Positions 43,143-52,724 of a DNA stretch of 64,000 nt are shown here, one piece after another; positions within the stretch are counted from its first letter, which is position 1; every line of letters begins with the position of its first letter. The DNA comes from Oceanospirillum sp048270425 (lineage in GTDB: Bacteria; Pseudomonadota; Gammaproteobacteria; Pseudomonadales; Halomonadaceae). The stretch spans positions 558,001 through 622,000 of the forward strand of contig JBLWSY010000001.1 in assembly GCA_048270425.1 (NCBI GenBank), written 5' to 3'. Both the position numbers and the translations under genes were made by a program. The notes under the pieces are model-generated. The model was not told the origin of the DNA, did not search any database, and saw only the letters and a program-made list of their open reading frames with translations.

Positions 43143-46100
43143 ATGGTAGCGACAACGACAGCCCAAACACTAACCCATAAAATGACGGGTTGCCTGAACC
43201 GCCCTTTGGTGCGGAACATTCTTCTGCTGACAACACTAAGTGGTTTGGTACTTCTTTTTATTGCCGCATATTTTTCTGTAGACAAACTAAAGCAGCTCCA
43301 ACACTTCAGCCATAGCCAACAACAAGCTTTTTCTCTGCAAAACACTGCGGTAATGCTCGCCAGAAGGCGAGGACTGCAGGCAATTATCGACTCCGGTGAA
43401 ACCGACAGTGCCCTTCTCGCGGAAAAATCCCGCATGGATCACATGCTGACCTATAACCTTAAGCCGCTTCTGCATAACGGACAGCGGCTACAAGGTCTAC
43501 CGTTAAAACATGCGGATACCTTAAGAGACTGTCTTGCTAACGACTGTTTCAGCAAAAAAACACTTGCTGGAGAAAAGGCGTTCGAACTTCATACCGATTA
43601 CATCAAAAAACTGCTCCAGGATGCAGGAAACCTTCTACTTACAGCTGATAAACACTCAGATATTCTGACAGACCCCTTTATACCCAAAAGCACTCAGCTT
43701 ATCGTCGATATCTCTTTCTACGCTGAAACTGCCGGACAACTAAGAGGGCGGCTTTCCGCCTACCTGTCTAAAGAGAACCAGTTAACCCCTGAGCCGTTAC
43801 AAGAGGTGAAAAAAGAACTTGAGAAAAGAAGTCTCGGTTTCAAAGAGCTGGCCAGTGATGAAATCGTTCAGGAGATGGGGCTGGCCAGTTATACCGCCCG
43901 GAACCACAGACATTATCTTCAACTGCGTGAATACATTGCCCAGATTACAGCAGGCAAGGCGAGTGCCAGCGGTAGCAAATTCTTCGAGACAGCCACCCGT
44001 TTTATCGAAGATCTTCACTTTATGCGGGAACAGCTCAATCAAAACCTTGCCAATCGCATTAACCGCAACATTGATCTGCAAAACAATCAACTCGTCAAAA
44101 TAGGCGTAGCGGCCTTTGTTCTGTTTCTGGTACTTATCGGACTTTTACTGGCGCGTTTTCATGCCGAGCACCAGAAAACCAAACTACGAAATCTTGAGCT
44201 GAGTTTTCTGAAAAAAGCCTTGGATAATCATGCCATTGTCAGCATGACAGATGCCCAGGGTAACATTACCTTCGTCAATGAAAAGTTCTGCGCAATTAGC
44301 GGATTCGAATCTGATGAGCTGATTGGGCGCAATCATCGCATTATCAACTCTGGCGTGCACTCTTCAGCCTTCTTCAAAAAACTGTGGGACAGTGTTCACA
44401 ACAACAATTCTTGGTCCGGTGAAGTTTGCAACCGCAAAAAAACAGGCGAACTATACTGGGTGTTTGCAACCGTACTGCCTTTATTTGACGATAAAAATAA
44501 ACTTATCTCTATTATATCGGTTCGTACAGACATAACTCAGCAAAAGCAGAGTGAAGCACTTCTGCAAAAAGAGAAAGCGGAGGCCGCTAATCAGGCTAAA
44601 AGCGACTTTCTGGCCAATATGAGCCATGAAATCAGAACCCCGATGAATGCCATCATTGGCCTGACACACCTTGCCTTGCGTGACAGTGTCGATGATAAAA
44701 ATCACAATTATCTGAATAAAATCAAGCTCTCCGCGAACAACCTTCTGGATATCATCAACGACATTCTGGACTTTTCTAAAATCGAAGCCGGTAAGATTCA
44801 TATCGAATCCATTCCATTCTCTCTGCCAGATATTCTGAAACAGGTTGTCGATGTCAGCCAGGTAAAAGCCAATGAGAAACAGCTGCCAATTTGTTTTTTT
44901 GCCCCTGAGGACCTTGTAAGCGAGTGCATAGGCGACCCACTTCGAATCAGTCAGATCCTGCTCAACCTGCTAAGCAACGCGGTCAAATTTACCGAAAAAG
45001 GGCATGTCACACTTGATGTTCAGCAAAGCAAGCTTGATGACCTGAAGGTGAAGCTCACCTTCAGCGTTATCGACAGTGGAATAGGAATATCCAAAGAGAA
45101 GCAAAGCTCGCTGTTTGAGGCTTTTACACAGGAAGACAGCTCCACAACACGTATTTATGGCGGGACAGGCCTTGGGCTTTCAATCAGCCAGGAGCTGGCG
45201 CGCCTGATGGGTAGCCAATTAACCGTAAAGTCTGATCAGGGCGAGGGGAGCTGTTTCAGTTTCTCAGTGGTATTGGATCAATATCACAGCTCGACGCAAC
45301 AACGACCATTGAGCGAACTCCGCGCCGTTTACGTTGACGATGATCCTGTTGCGTTAGCTGCTGTCAGCCGACTTTTTGACGCTCAGGGCATCAAGCTCCA
45401 CTGTTTTGACAATGCGCTCAAAGGTTATGAGTTTATTTGTCATCAGGCAGAAAACCCGGAAACCACTCTTGATCTGGTCCTTGTCGATCAGAATATGCCA
45501 GATATGAATGGAACAACTCTGGCTAGAAAACTTAATGATACTTTCGCCGCGGATCTGCTGCCTCATATTATTCTGCTGACCGGTCAGAACGAGCATGATC
45601 TGGAGACAATTATCAAAGATCAGTTGTTTGATGCTATCTGGCTGAAACCTGTATCAGCATCTGAAATGCTGGATGGGCTTCAGGACTTATTTAAAGGAAA
45701 TCGAAAAGGGCTAAGCGCTACACTAACGGCGCCAATTAACACATCCGGTATTCATCAGCTTCTGGGTGGGAGAGTATTGATTGCCGAAGACAACCTGATC
45801 AACCAGGAAGTGATCACAGGTTTGTTAGAGCCCTATGGCCTGGAATTAACCATCGTTGAAAACGGTCAGGAAGCGATCAAGGCCGTTAAGCAAAACAGCT
45901 ATGACCTGGTTCTGATGGATGTTCAGATGCCGGTTATGGATGGGCTGGAAGCAACCCGTCAGATCTGCAAACTAGGACTGGTAAAACAACCGCCAATCAT
46001 AGCTATGACCGCCAACGCGATGGAAAGCGATCGTCGCGATTGCCTTAACGCTGGCATGTCAGATCACATCAGCAAACCTATCGATCCGGCGCGCCTGCAG

Positions 46101-46820
46101 GGCATGCTCTATCAATGGCTTAAACAAGATGTAAGCATCACAGCTCTTATCGAGAACACCACAACGCAAAGCGCCCCTCATACCGCCAGCACCGAAGTCA
46201 GGCCAACTTTTATTGAGGGGATTGATATGTCCGTTGCCTTCGCATCAGCCAACCAGGATAAGAAGCTCGTGCAGAAGCTCTTCAGCTCTTTTGTTGATCA
46301 ATATAAAGACACAAACCTTATCTGTTGCACTCAGGATGAACTTGCCCGTCAGCTTCATACCCTAAAGGGGCTTGCGGGAACATTGGGCATGACAGAGCTA
46401 AACATTCTGGCATCCGCACTCGAACAGGAGCATAAGAAACAAGGGCGGATCGAACCTAACAAAGTCGAATTGATTGACAATGAAATCAACAGACTGGTTC
46501 TCGTCATCAAAAGTAGCCTCGAACAAAACTTAGCCGAGAGCACTGACATTCCGCCCGGATCAAATGATCTGACCAAACACCAGCCAAGGCTTGAAAACGA
46601 ACCTAATACAAGAATCGACGAAATCGCCAGACGATTGAAAGAAGAACTGACTGACGGGGATTCGGATGCTCAGGAAACCGCACTGGAGTTTATGTTGGCA
46701 ATGCAGGAAACAACTCAGGCCCAGGAAGCGGCTCAAATTCTTGAACTGGCCGATAGTTTTGATTTTGATCGGGCGCTGTCGATTCTGAAAACACTGAAAC
46801 TGGAAAATGAAAGAAAATAG
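43143..46820 (+). CDS. Membrane hybrid histidine kinase (periplasmic sensor-PAS-HisKA-HATPase-REC-REC-HPt)
   Basis: 1225 residues. Membrane helices at about 23-43 and 318-340 flank a ~270-residue mainly helical periplasmic sensor, somewhat reminiscent of NIT (nitrate/nitrite) domains but not assigned. Then come a PAS domain (GRNHRIINSGVHS...), HisKA with NMSHEIRTP, HATPase with GDPLRISQILLNLLSNAVKF and the GTGLGLSI box, and two receivers (acceptor Asp in LVLVDQNMP and LVLMDVQMP). An HPt domain has the phosphorylated His in HTLKG, and a tail ends SFDFDRALSIL. The organisation parallels the kinase at the left edge. It likely signals to the divergent diguanylate cyclase or to soluble regulators elsewhere. 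Confidence 0.94.
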   Translation: MVATTTAQTLTHKMTGCLNRPLVRNILLLTTLSGLVLLFIAAYFSVDKLKQLQHFSHSQQQAFSLQNTAVMLARRRGLQAIIDSGETDSALLAEKSRMDHMLTYNLKPLLHNGQRLQGLPLKHADTLRDCLANDCFSKKTLAGEKAFELHTDYIKKLLQDAGNLLLTADKHSDILTDPFIPKSTQLIVDISFYAETAGQLRGRLSAYLSKENQLTPEPLQEVKKELEKRSLGFKELASDEIVQEMGLASYTARNHRHYLQLREYIAQITAGKASASGSKFFETATRFIEDLHFMREQLNQNLANRINRNIDLQNNQLVKIGVAAFVLFLVLIGLLLARFHAEHQKTKLRNLELSFLKKALDNHAIVSMTDAQGNITFVNEKFCAISGFESDELIGRNHRIINSGVHSSAFFKKLWDSVHNNNSWSGEVCNRKKTGELYWVFATVLPLFDDKNKLISIISVRTDITQQKQSEALLQKEKAEAANQAKSDFLANMSHEIRTPMNAIIGLTHLALRDSVDDKNHNYLNKIKLSANNLLDIINDILDFSKIEAGKIHIESIPFSLPDILKQVVDVSQVKANEKQLPICFFAPEDLVSECIGDPLRISQILLNLLSNAVKFTEKGHVTLDVQQSKLDDLKVKLTFSVIDSGIGISKEKQSSLFEAFTQEDSSTTRIYGGTGLGLSISQELARLMGSQLTVKSDQGEGSCFSFSVVLDQYHSSTQQRPLSELRAVYVDDDPVALAAVSRLFDAQGIKLHCFDNALKGYEFICHQAENPETTLDLVLVDQNMPDMNGTTLARKLNDTFAADLLPHIILLTGQNEHDLETIIKDQLFDAIWLKPVSASEMLDGLQDLFKGNRKGLSATLTAPINTSGIHQLLGGRVLIAEDNLINQEVITGLLEPYGLELTIVENGQEAIKAVKQNSYDLVLMDVQMPVMDGLEATRQICKLGLVKQPPIIAMTANAMESDRRDCLNAGMSDHISKPIDPARLQGMLYQWLKQDVSITALIENTTTQSAPHTASTEVRPTFIEGIDMSVAFASANQDKKLVQKLFSSFVDQYKDTNLICCTQDELARQLHTLKGLAGTLGMTELNILASALEQEHKKQGRIEPNKVELIDNEINRLVLVIKSSLEQNLAESTDIPPGSNDLTKHQPRLENEPNTRIDEIARRLKEELTDGDSDAQETALEFMLAMQETTQAQEAAQILELADSFDFDRALSILKTLKLENERK

Positions 46821-47111
46821 AAAGACTAAAATTGCTAGCCAAAGCTATAACCTCCGTCACAAGCTCTTAAATATTGCATAATGTATATTATGTTAAATTA
46901 AATACTGATATAGACATCCAACTAACTAATGAAGTGTGGATTGATCCAGCCTAATTATGCGTAACTTCGAATGGGACACAAGCTTGTCACTCGTACACAT
47001 TATCCCTTTATCCCTTTCTTGGGATCGTAACGCCTGAGAATATTATTCTTCCCAATAGAGTAAATTCTTCTTTATGCCAAAAGTGCCACCTCTGAGCCAG
47101 TTCCCACTTTG
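46821..47111. other. Left flank of the DdmDE-like island, no gene seen
   Basis: A 291-base A/T-rich stretch between the hybrid kinase stop and the end of the ddmE-like gene. I find no convincing open frame, tRNA or terminator. A 13-base segment at 46948-46960 is an 11/13 inverted match to one at 53710-53722 on the other side of the island, which may be chance. Confidence 0.4.
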
Positions 47112-49094
47112 TTATTTAAACTTGCCATATTTTATCTTGTCTTTGCATTCAGACAAATACTTAAACGGGAATGGTTTGACAGTGGCAAGCTTGTTGCGTA
47201 CGAAATAACTTTTGGTCAGTTCTAAGCAGACTTGCTTTAACTCTTCTGGTCCGCCTAGGTACCTCAGGTGGTTGAACTGCCCTCGGCTAAACTTAAATCC
47301 CCCCTTTTCACTGCCCACAAAATAGGCGGAATGTTCAGCATCGTAGAAATGCCCCGTTAAGGCTTCGAGGTATTCATTGTGCTCGCCTTTCAATGAGTAA
47401 TTGAGCATGACTTCTGTTTCTTCAAAATAACCATCAATCAGTGCTTGCTCTGCAGTCGAGCGGTACCCAATTTTGGCCGCTTTGAGATCCTCTTTGTAAA
47501 ACTCTGCCTGCAAAGGGTGCGTCGCCAGCATAGATACCAGCTTGTCGTGGATTGGATCGTGTTCATAAGCAGAATCAGATTCAGATAGGAAACCCTCGAT
47601 AAACTCACGGCTTATCCCGTGTTGGTTACTTTTCTTTAAATGCTCAAGCACTTCAAAGAGCTTGGCAGCATCCGGAATAGCCGCAATTCCTTCATGAACA
47701 ATGGTGCAAATTTGAGGGGGTTGCTGCGCCATGTCGATCACGTAGTTTAGCGTTTCAAAAAAGCGTTGCTTTTCAGGCAGCTCGATACCAAGATCATCAA
47801 AGTAAAACTCATCTTGCTGCTCATAGTGAAAGTGACCATTGTTGCATTTCAAGATATGAAAAATTGGCTCCTTATTGCCGAATTTCGGGTCCTCTCTTTC
47901 CACAAACCAATAGTTTCCCTTCAACTCCTGAATAAGAAACTGGCACTGCAAGCACTCTAGCTTTATCGCGATTTCTTTTATTAAGGCATCAATGATCGGG
48001 CTCAGCGCATTCACTTTGGCTTTGGGGCGAACTGAGGTGATCGTCGAGCTGTAGACACTTTGCGTCACTCTGTCGGACGCGTAAAAACCAGACTTAGGAT
48101 CGGCTAGCCCCGCCTTGTCGTAGTCTTCTGCTGTGTCTACAACCACGAGTAACGGCTTTCTGGCATCGATATGTGCGGCTTCGATAAACTCGACTGTCAC
48201 GGGCCATTGTTGCTGTTTGAGCTTCTCAAAGCCTTCATCTTTTAATGATGCATTCGCAATTTGCAGGCCACCAGTATCATCAATCACTTGATAGATTCGC
48301 TGATACACCTTTTCAACATCGCGTTTTTTGTAATGCTCACGCCACGTCGCCTCAATGGGTTTTAGTTGCAGCGATAAGCAACCAGAAAAATGCTGATTCA
48401 TCAGCTCAACAAACTGATAAATAGCACCGGTTTTGGTTTTATGCAGCGATATCGGCTCTTGACCTGAGATGTCGATGGCATTGGTTGTAAACTTTCCCTT
48501 CCCAGGACTATGTTCGATGAGGTTGCCCTTGGGGTTGCGTCGCAACAGCCCACTTTCCATGTCGAACTCAAACTTGGGCATCTTTTCAATCGCGCCCGCT
48601 GGCTTAAAAGCCGTTTCAATCGGCGAAAACGTTGTTCCATCCATGGAGATGAATAAGGCGTTAAAGCGCACACTTTCTTTGAGATCAAACTTCAAGCATT
48701 TGTAGACGGTGTGCTCAAAAAACTTATCCGTCTCCACAAAAAGAAACGTCTCGCCAAGCCCTGAAAAAAACTCACTCGGCGCCACTTTTCCGAGGGCACG
48801 CACTAAGAGCCGCCCCAACATTAACTGGTCACAATCTTCAAACTTCACTCGCTCAAAAGCGATGTCTGCCGATTCCGGTTTAGTGTCGTCATGTTTGTCA
48901 CGCAATATCCAGTAGTAGCCTGAATGCTTGATAAGCGCTTTGGGCGTAGACGCGCGTTCTACCATACTTAATTGCTGAACGTACCCCGCATACCCTTTGC
49001 TCTTGTCCAGTGACGCTTTGTAAATCACGTACTTTTGGCTTAGTGCATCAAAATCAAAGGTTAGGTCAATGAGGGTAGTTAAACTTCGGCTCAT
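47112..49094 (-). CDS. ddmE-like: DdmE-like catalytically inactive prokaryotic Argonaute
   Basis: A 660-residue protein from the ATG at 49094, which has GGAG eight bases upstream; a GTG at 49103 that overlaps the upstream stop (GTGA) is the alternative. By length, order directly after a helicase-nuclease gene, and coupled translation it matches DdmE (about 690 aa in Vibrio cholerae), the guide-binding Argonaute-like partner of DdmD. Sequence hints are LLVVVDTAED with a following FYASDRVTQS in the mid region and a C-terminal FVRNKLATVKPFPFKYLSE segment like the end of PIWI domains. I cannot find a DEDX catalytic tetrad, as expected for DdmE. It would use short DNA guides to mark plasmid DNA and recruit DdmD. 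Recognition rests on context more than on motif strength; a pPIWI of another family is the main alternative. Confidence 0.72.
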   Translation of the reverse strand: MSRSLTTLIDLTFDFDALSQKYVIYKASLDKSKGYAGYVQQLSMVERASTPKALIKHSGYYWILRDKHDDTKPESADIAFERVKFEDCDQLMLGRLLVRALGKVAPSEFFSGLGETFLFVETDKFFEHTVYKCLKFDLKESVRFNALFISMDGTTFSPIETAFKPAGAIEKMPKFEFDMESGLLRRNPKGNLIEHSPGKGKFTTNAIDISGQEPISLHKTKTGAIYQFVELMNQHFSGCLSLQLKPIEATWREHYKKRDVEKVYQRIYQVIDDTGGLQIANASLKDEGFEKLKQQQWPVTVEFIEAAHIDARKPLLVVVDTAEDYDKAGLADPKSGFYASDRVTQSVYSSTITSVRPKAKVNALSPIIDALIKEIAIKLECLQCQFLIQELKGNYWFVEREDPKFGNKEPIFHILKCNNGHFHYEQQDEFYFDDLGIELPEKQRFFETLNYVIDMAQQPPQICTIVHEGIAAIPDAAKLFEVLEHLKKSNQHGISREFIEGFLSESDSAYEHDPIHDKLVSMLATHPLQAEFYKEDLKAAKIGYRSTAEQALIDGYFEETEVMLNYSLKGEHNEYLEALTGHFYDAEHSAYFVGSEKGGFKFSRGQFNHLRYLGGPEELKQVCLELTKSYFVRNKLATVKPFPFKYLSECKDKIKYGKFK

Positions 49095-49099
49095 CTGTT

Positions 49100-52000
49100 T
49101 CACTCCGCAAACTGGTTCAATGAATCGAGTAACTGGGTCATGGCAGGGACGTTGTTGGTACCGGACTGACTGTCGATGATCCCCGGGATTTCAATTACGT
49201 CCGCCAAATCTGGATTCGCGTGTGCGACAAACTGCTCACCATCACTCACGTATTTGCGCGAATTTATCCCCTCGGCTCCGCTCCAAATGGTGTTGATGTA
49301 CAAGGCCTGCAGACGTTTGTTTGCAAACTCGGCAGGAGGGTTAGCCCTAATTTGTTCCAACTTGGCTTGGCATTTACCCAAGGTGTTATCGTGATCCAGA
49401 CAGCCCAGTTCTAAATCCCAATGTTTAACGTCAACCAACAGGATTCGGTTACCAAGTTCAATGTACCCATCGAACCACTCCACACATCCCTCTGGCATGC
49501 CTTGTAGCTGATAACCAAATGCCGATAAGATCGCGTTAACCGCTTCCTCACCAAGCGCTCCCATGTAGAGGTCAAACATGGCCGGCGCTAACACAAACTG
49601 ACCACTGCCAAAAGTGGTCGCAAAGCCGTTCGCCGTAAAATGCGCAGCAACTAATGGGTTTTGCATAAGCAAAGGCAGACGAGCCGACGCCTCAGACACT
49701 TCCCGTAACCCGGATACATCCGTTGGGTTCACGAAAATTTCAGTGATCCCCTTATCTTCGGAGTAATCAATTTGATACTGGTACTCACCGAGCTGAGCCT
49801 GAACATCAATGTAATAGCGCACCTCCTCCCCGGTTGGCGATATCGCCATGGCGGGCTTTTTCAGCATCCAGGTCCGCAATCGCTCGTATTGGCCAATTGC
49901 ATTTTCGTTCTGGTGTTCATACACACTGGTTACAAGCCTTTGGATATGCGCGTAATTGCGAGACGCCCTTGGGTGGTAAGACATACGCTGTTTTTCTTGC
50001 TCAATGGCTTTAAAGCGCGGCTTAATATCCGTAATTAATGCTTGGTACTCGTGCGACAGATACGAAAGGTTGCGGCTGTCTTTCGCCAGCGTTTTAACAA
50101 AGTCGGCAACCGCGTCATACATGATGGTGATTTCAGCTTGTTTCCACTCAGTACGACACATTCGCCCAAGCGCTTGCTCAATGAATCGATAAACCGCATA
50201 TCGGTAATCTTCACTCCCTTTGTAAGTGCTGATCAGATCGCCAACTGCGTAGCCATTGATCCGCGTTGATATGAGGGATTTGAGCTTCGATTTAATCGCG
50301 TTAGCGACCACAATGCCTTTTTCGTGGAGCATCAAGGCATCGTGGATATTCTTTTTAATGGCAAGATCGCGCTCTTTTACCGTCAAGTCCTCGCCAATTC
50401 GGCTACCAATCAAGCTCATAGGTTGCTCTAGGTAGATAGAATCAATATCCGTTTTGTTCTGGAATGGCTCAACGCCGTCAGGCCCCACGTAGGTCAAGGT
50501 ATGATGCTCACCAATGGTGTAAGACGGTGATAACCCTGCGCCAGTCGCCTGGTAGTTGGTGATCACTGCCACTTTTCTCGTGGTGGTCTCTAACAAATCT
50601 AATATGGCTTGGAACTGATCGTTCCTAAACGAGGCAGCATTGATGTTCTCAAAAATGGTGACTCCGTATTTTTCGCCCACGCAGGCCATAAAATCCATAA
50701 ACTCGCGGTTTCTATAGCTTCTATTGAGCATACAGAAGTGATACCGGTTGCTTCGGTGCAGTGAAAACTGACGAATGGATTCGATGAGCTTATTGGCTCT
50801 GTTAACGGCGAACTTTAATTGCCCCATGTCGGCGTTTAAGAGCTTACACAGTTCATTTTCTAGGAGGGCAGGTTGCAGTCTCGCACCTTTGAATTCTTGA
50901 TATAGTTCGGCAATACCTCCCCACTCCACACGCTCAGAGATGCCCTTCACTCGAATCTGGATTTGGTTTTCGGCATATCTGCGCTTTTCGCAGTACTCGG
51001 TTTGTATCGCCGCTTTTTGTTCGGAATTGAGGAGAACTAAACGATCAGAAAGGACATCACTGAGATACTCAAGATCAAAGTTATGGATCGCGGTACGGCT
51101 GGTGGCTGTTGCACTCACACCAATGACTCGAGCCCCCGCCAGCACCCAATGAGCAAGCAAACCTGTTGATGTTAATGCCAGATCAAACGTGGAGGCTTTA
51201 GCGGTATTGTCTGTGTCGCTGTACTTAGCAATGTTGGCAATCTCGAACCCACTATCATGAAAACTATACGCTTTGTGTTCGTTTTGAACTTTAAAGCTAA
51301 GCCGGGCAGAGATTAACGACATGATGCTTGGCGTAAGCTCCACCAGCCCCAAATGATTGAGAATTTTCTCCACCAGGTTTTCTGTGGTGTAGACTCTTGG
51401 ATCCTCTAACTGCTCCAAGTTCTTTTTCAGCTTAAGAATGGCACTTAGCATCCCATTGCAGAACGTCCTGACCAGCTGGGCGCCGTTGTTCACAAATTGT
51501 ATAGCACTCTCAGTGCCTTCAGGGCCAATCTCATGACTGCCTGAGGCATGGTTTATCTTTGACCTTAATTCTTCGTGCTTAAAGTTAATGGCATGAATGG
51601 ACATCCTGTCAGAAAGGAGTGTGAATATCCGGTTTTGGTTTTCACTTCCCTTCTGAATCGTTGCAGCCGTGATGAACGGGCGGTAGTTAACATGCCACTT
51701 ATCCTTGTGATCAGCGAGCGCATTGCGGAAACGGTCAAAACACTGATCAACACCATTAAACTCAGGCGAGCCATGAATTTTGAAGCTGTCAAAACTCGAA
51801 TAGAACTTACGTGTAAGAGCGATGATGTCGTAGTCAGAAACGGTGTTGATTAAATGAGTCAAAAACTCACTTTGCTGACGGTCAAACTCGTCTAGGATCA
51901 ACAACGAGTTATCAAGAAAATCGCTAATTCTGTAACTTTTATCGATGCTATGCCACGGATAGAGTAGCTTTGAAGTGGTTAAAAAGAGCACCTGTGTTTT

Positions 52001-52582
52001 GTCCTGATCAATCCTTCTTGCAGGGAATATTCGATCGAGGACGTCGTTCAATGCTGCATCATTGTGCTCTTTCCCTTTCAGGTAAGCCTTCAGCATTGTG
52101 AAGGCCTTACTATGCTGGGCGCGTAAGTCTTCATCAAATACCGATGTGTTGCTGCTACTCTTAGCCTGATTTAGTAGCGAGACCTTGTCGAGTATCGTTT
52201 TGACGTCTCTTTGCTGCTGTACATCGAGCACCTCGAATATCGTCGCCCAATCGCCCTCAGACAATTCGGCAATCGCAGTGTCCTGGGCAGGAATCCAAAT
52301 GACGTTGCGTTTCAGCGCTGCTCTTCGCGCCTCACTAAGCGCCGATTTGCTGTCGATGCGTTCAAGCAATGCCTCATAGGCTTCCTTCACGTTAACCCGC
52401 AAGTTCGTGGAGTAAATAAGCGTTATCTTCGAATCTGCAATCAAGTGTGCCAGTTGTAGCTCAGTGGCTTGATACGTTTTCCCGAGACCAGTCTGAGCAT
52501 CAATGATTGCCAAAAAGCCGTCTTTTGATTGGCACGTTTCAGGCCCTGCCATCTCTAGATAAGTTTCAAGTAATGCACTCAT
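49100..52582 (-). CDS. ddmD-like: DdmD-like SF2 helicase fused to PD-(D/E)xK nuclease
   Basis: 1160 residues. Helicase motifs: Walker A AQTGLGKT with Lys35, Walker B LLILDEFD (231-234), SATAT (490-494), a motif V-like YQATGAGLS (677-685) and motif VI QALGRMCR (803-810). The C-terminal ~150 residues carry a nuclease core: Asp1038 (EWFDGY) and Asp1051/Lys1053 (LLVDVKHW), the D...DxK pattern of PD-(D/E)xK enzymes. This layout and size equal DdmD (1190 aa), which with DdmE degrades small multicopy plasmids. GGAG lies 10 bases before the ATG. It is the first gene of a two-gene operon divergent from a WYL regulator. Codon and base composition are more A/T-rich than the flanking genes, consistent with horizontal acquisition. 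Confidence 0.82.
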   Translation of the reverse strand: MSALLETYLEMAGPETCQSKDGFLAIIDAQTGLGKTYQATELQLAHLIADSKITLIYSTNLRVNVKEAYEALLERIDSKSALSEARRAALKRNVIWIPAQDTAIAELSEGDWATIFEVLDVQQQRDVKTILDKVSLLNQAKSSSNTSVFDEDLRAQHSKAFTMLKAYLKGKEHNDAALNDVLDRIFPARRIDQDKTQVLFLTTSKLLYPWHSIDKSYRISDFLDNSLLILDEFDRQQSEFLTHLINTVSDYDIIALTRKFYSSFDSFKIHGSPEFNGVDQCFDRFRNALADHKDKWHVNYRPFITAATIQKGSENQNRIFTLLSDRMSIHAINFKHEELRSKINHASGSHEIGPEGTESAIQFVNNGAQLVRTFCNGMLSAILKLKKNLEQLEDPRVYTTENLVEKILNHLGLVELTPSIMSLISARLSFKVQNEHKAYSFHDSGFEIANIAKYSDTDNTAKASTFDLALTSTGLLAHWVLAGARVIGVSATATSRTAIHNFDLEYLSDVLSDRLVLLNSEQKAAIQTEYCEKRRYAENQIQIRVKGISERVEWGGIAELYQEFKGARLQPALLENELCKLLNADMGQLKFAVNRANKLIESIRQFSLHRSNRYHFCMLNRSYRNREFMDFMACVGEKYGVTIFENINAASFRNDQFQAILDLLETTTRKVAVITNYQATGAGLSPSYTIGEHHTLTYVGPDGVEPFQNKTDIDSIYLEQPMSLIGSRIGEDLTVKERDLAIKKNIHDALMLHEKGIVVANAIKSKLKSLISTRINGYAVGDLISTYKGSEDYRYAVYRFIEQALGRMCRTEWKQAEITIMYDAVADFVKTLAKDSRNLSYLSHEYQALITDIKPRFKAIEQEKQRMSYHPRASRNYAHIQRLVTSVYEHQNENAIGQYERLRTWMLKKPAMAISPTGEEVRYYIDVQAQLGEYQYQIDYSEDKGITEIFVNPTDVSGLREVSEASARLPLLMQNPLVAAHFTANGFATTFGSGQFVLAPAMFDLYMGALGEEAVNAILSAFGYQLQGMPEGCVEWFDGYIELGNRILLVDVKHWDLELGCLDHDNTLGKCQAKLEQIRANPPAEFANKRLQALYINTIWSGAEGINSRKYVSDGEQFVAHANPDLADVIEIPGIIDSQSGTNNVPAMTQLLDSLNQFAE

Positions 52583-52608
52583 GACCCACGCTCCGATACG
52601 GTCCTTGC

Positions 52609-52715
52609 CCTGTCAGCTGTCTACCAACTTGACGACTAAATGTCTAAAAAATACTATGTCGCCATTGAAGACAGGTAAATACTGAATACATGAACATGTC
52701 GAGTAACTGGACAGG
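52609..52715. promoter_or_regulatory. Cluster of TGTC/GACA motifs between ddmD-like and WYL genes (candidate operators)
   Basis: TGTC occurs at 52611, 52618, 52641, 52657 and 52697, and GACA at 52670 and 52710. Extended forms are direct repeats TGTCTA (52618 and 52641, 23 bases apart), CCTGTC (52609-52614), and its inverse GACAGG (52670-52675 and 52710-52715). The last is next to the WYL ribosome binding site. BrxR/CapW regulators repress from sites in such divergent gaps, so these are candidate binding sites; inference from position and repetition. Confidence 0.55.
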
Positions 52716-52724
52716 ATTCAAGAA

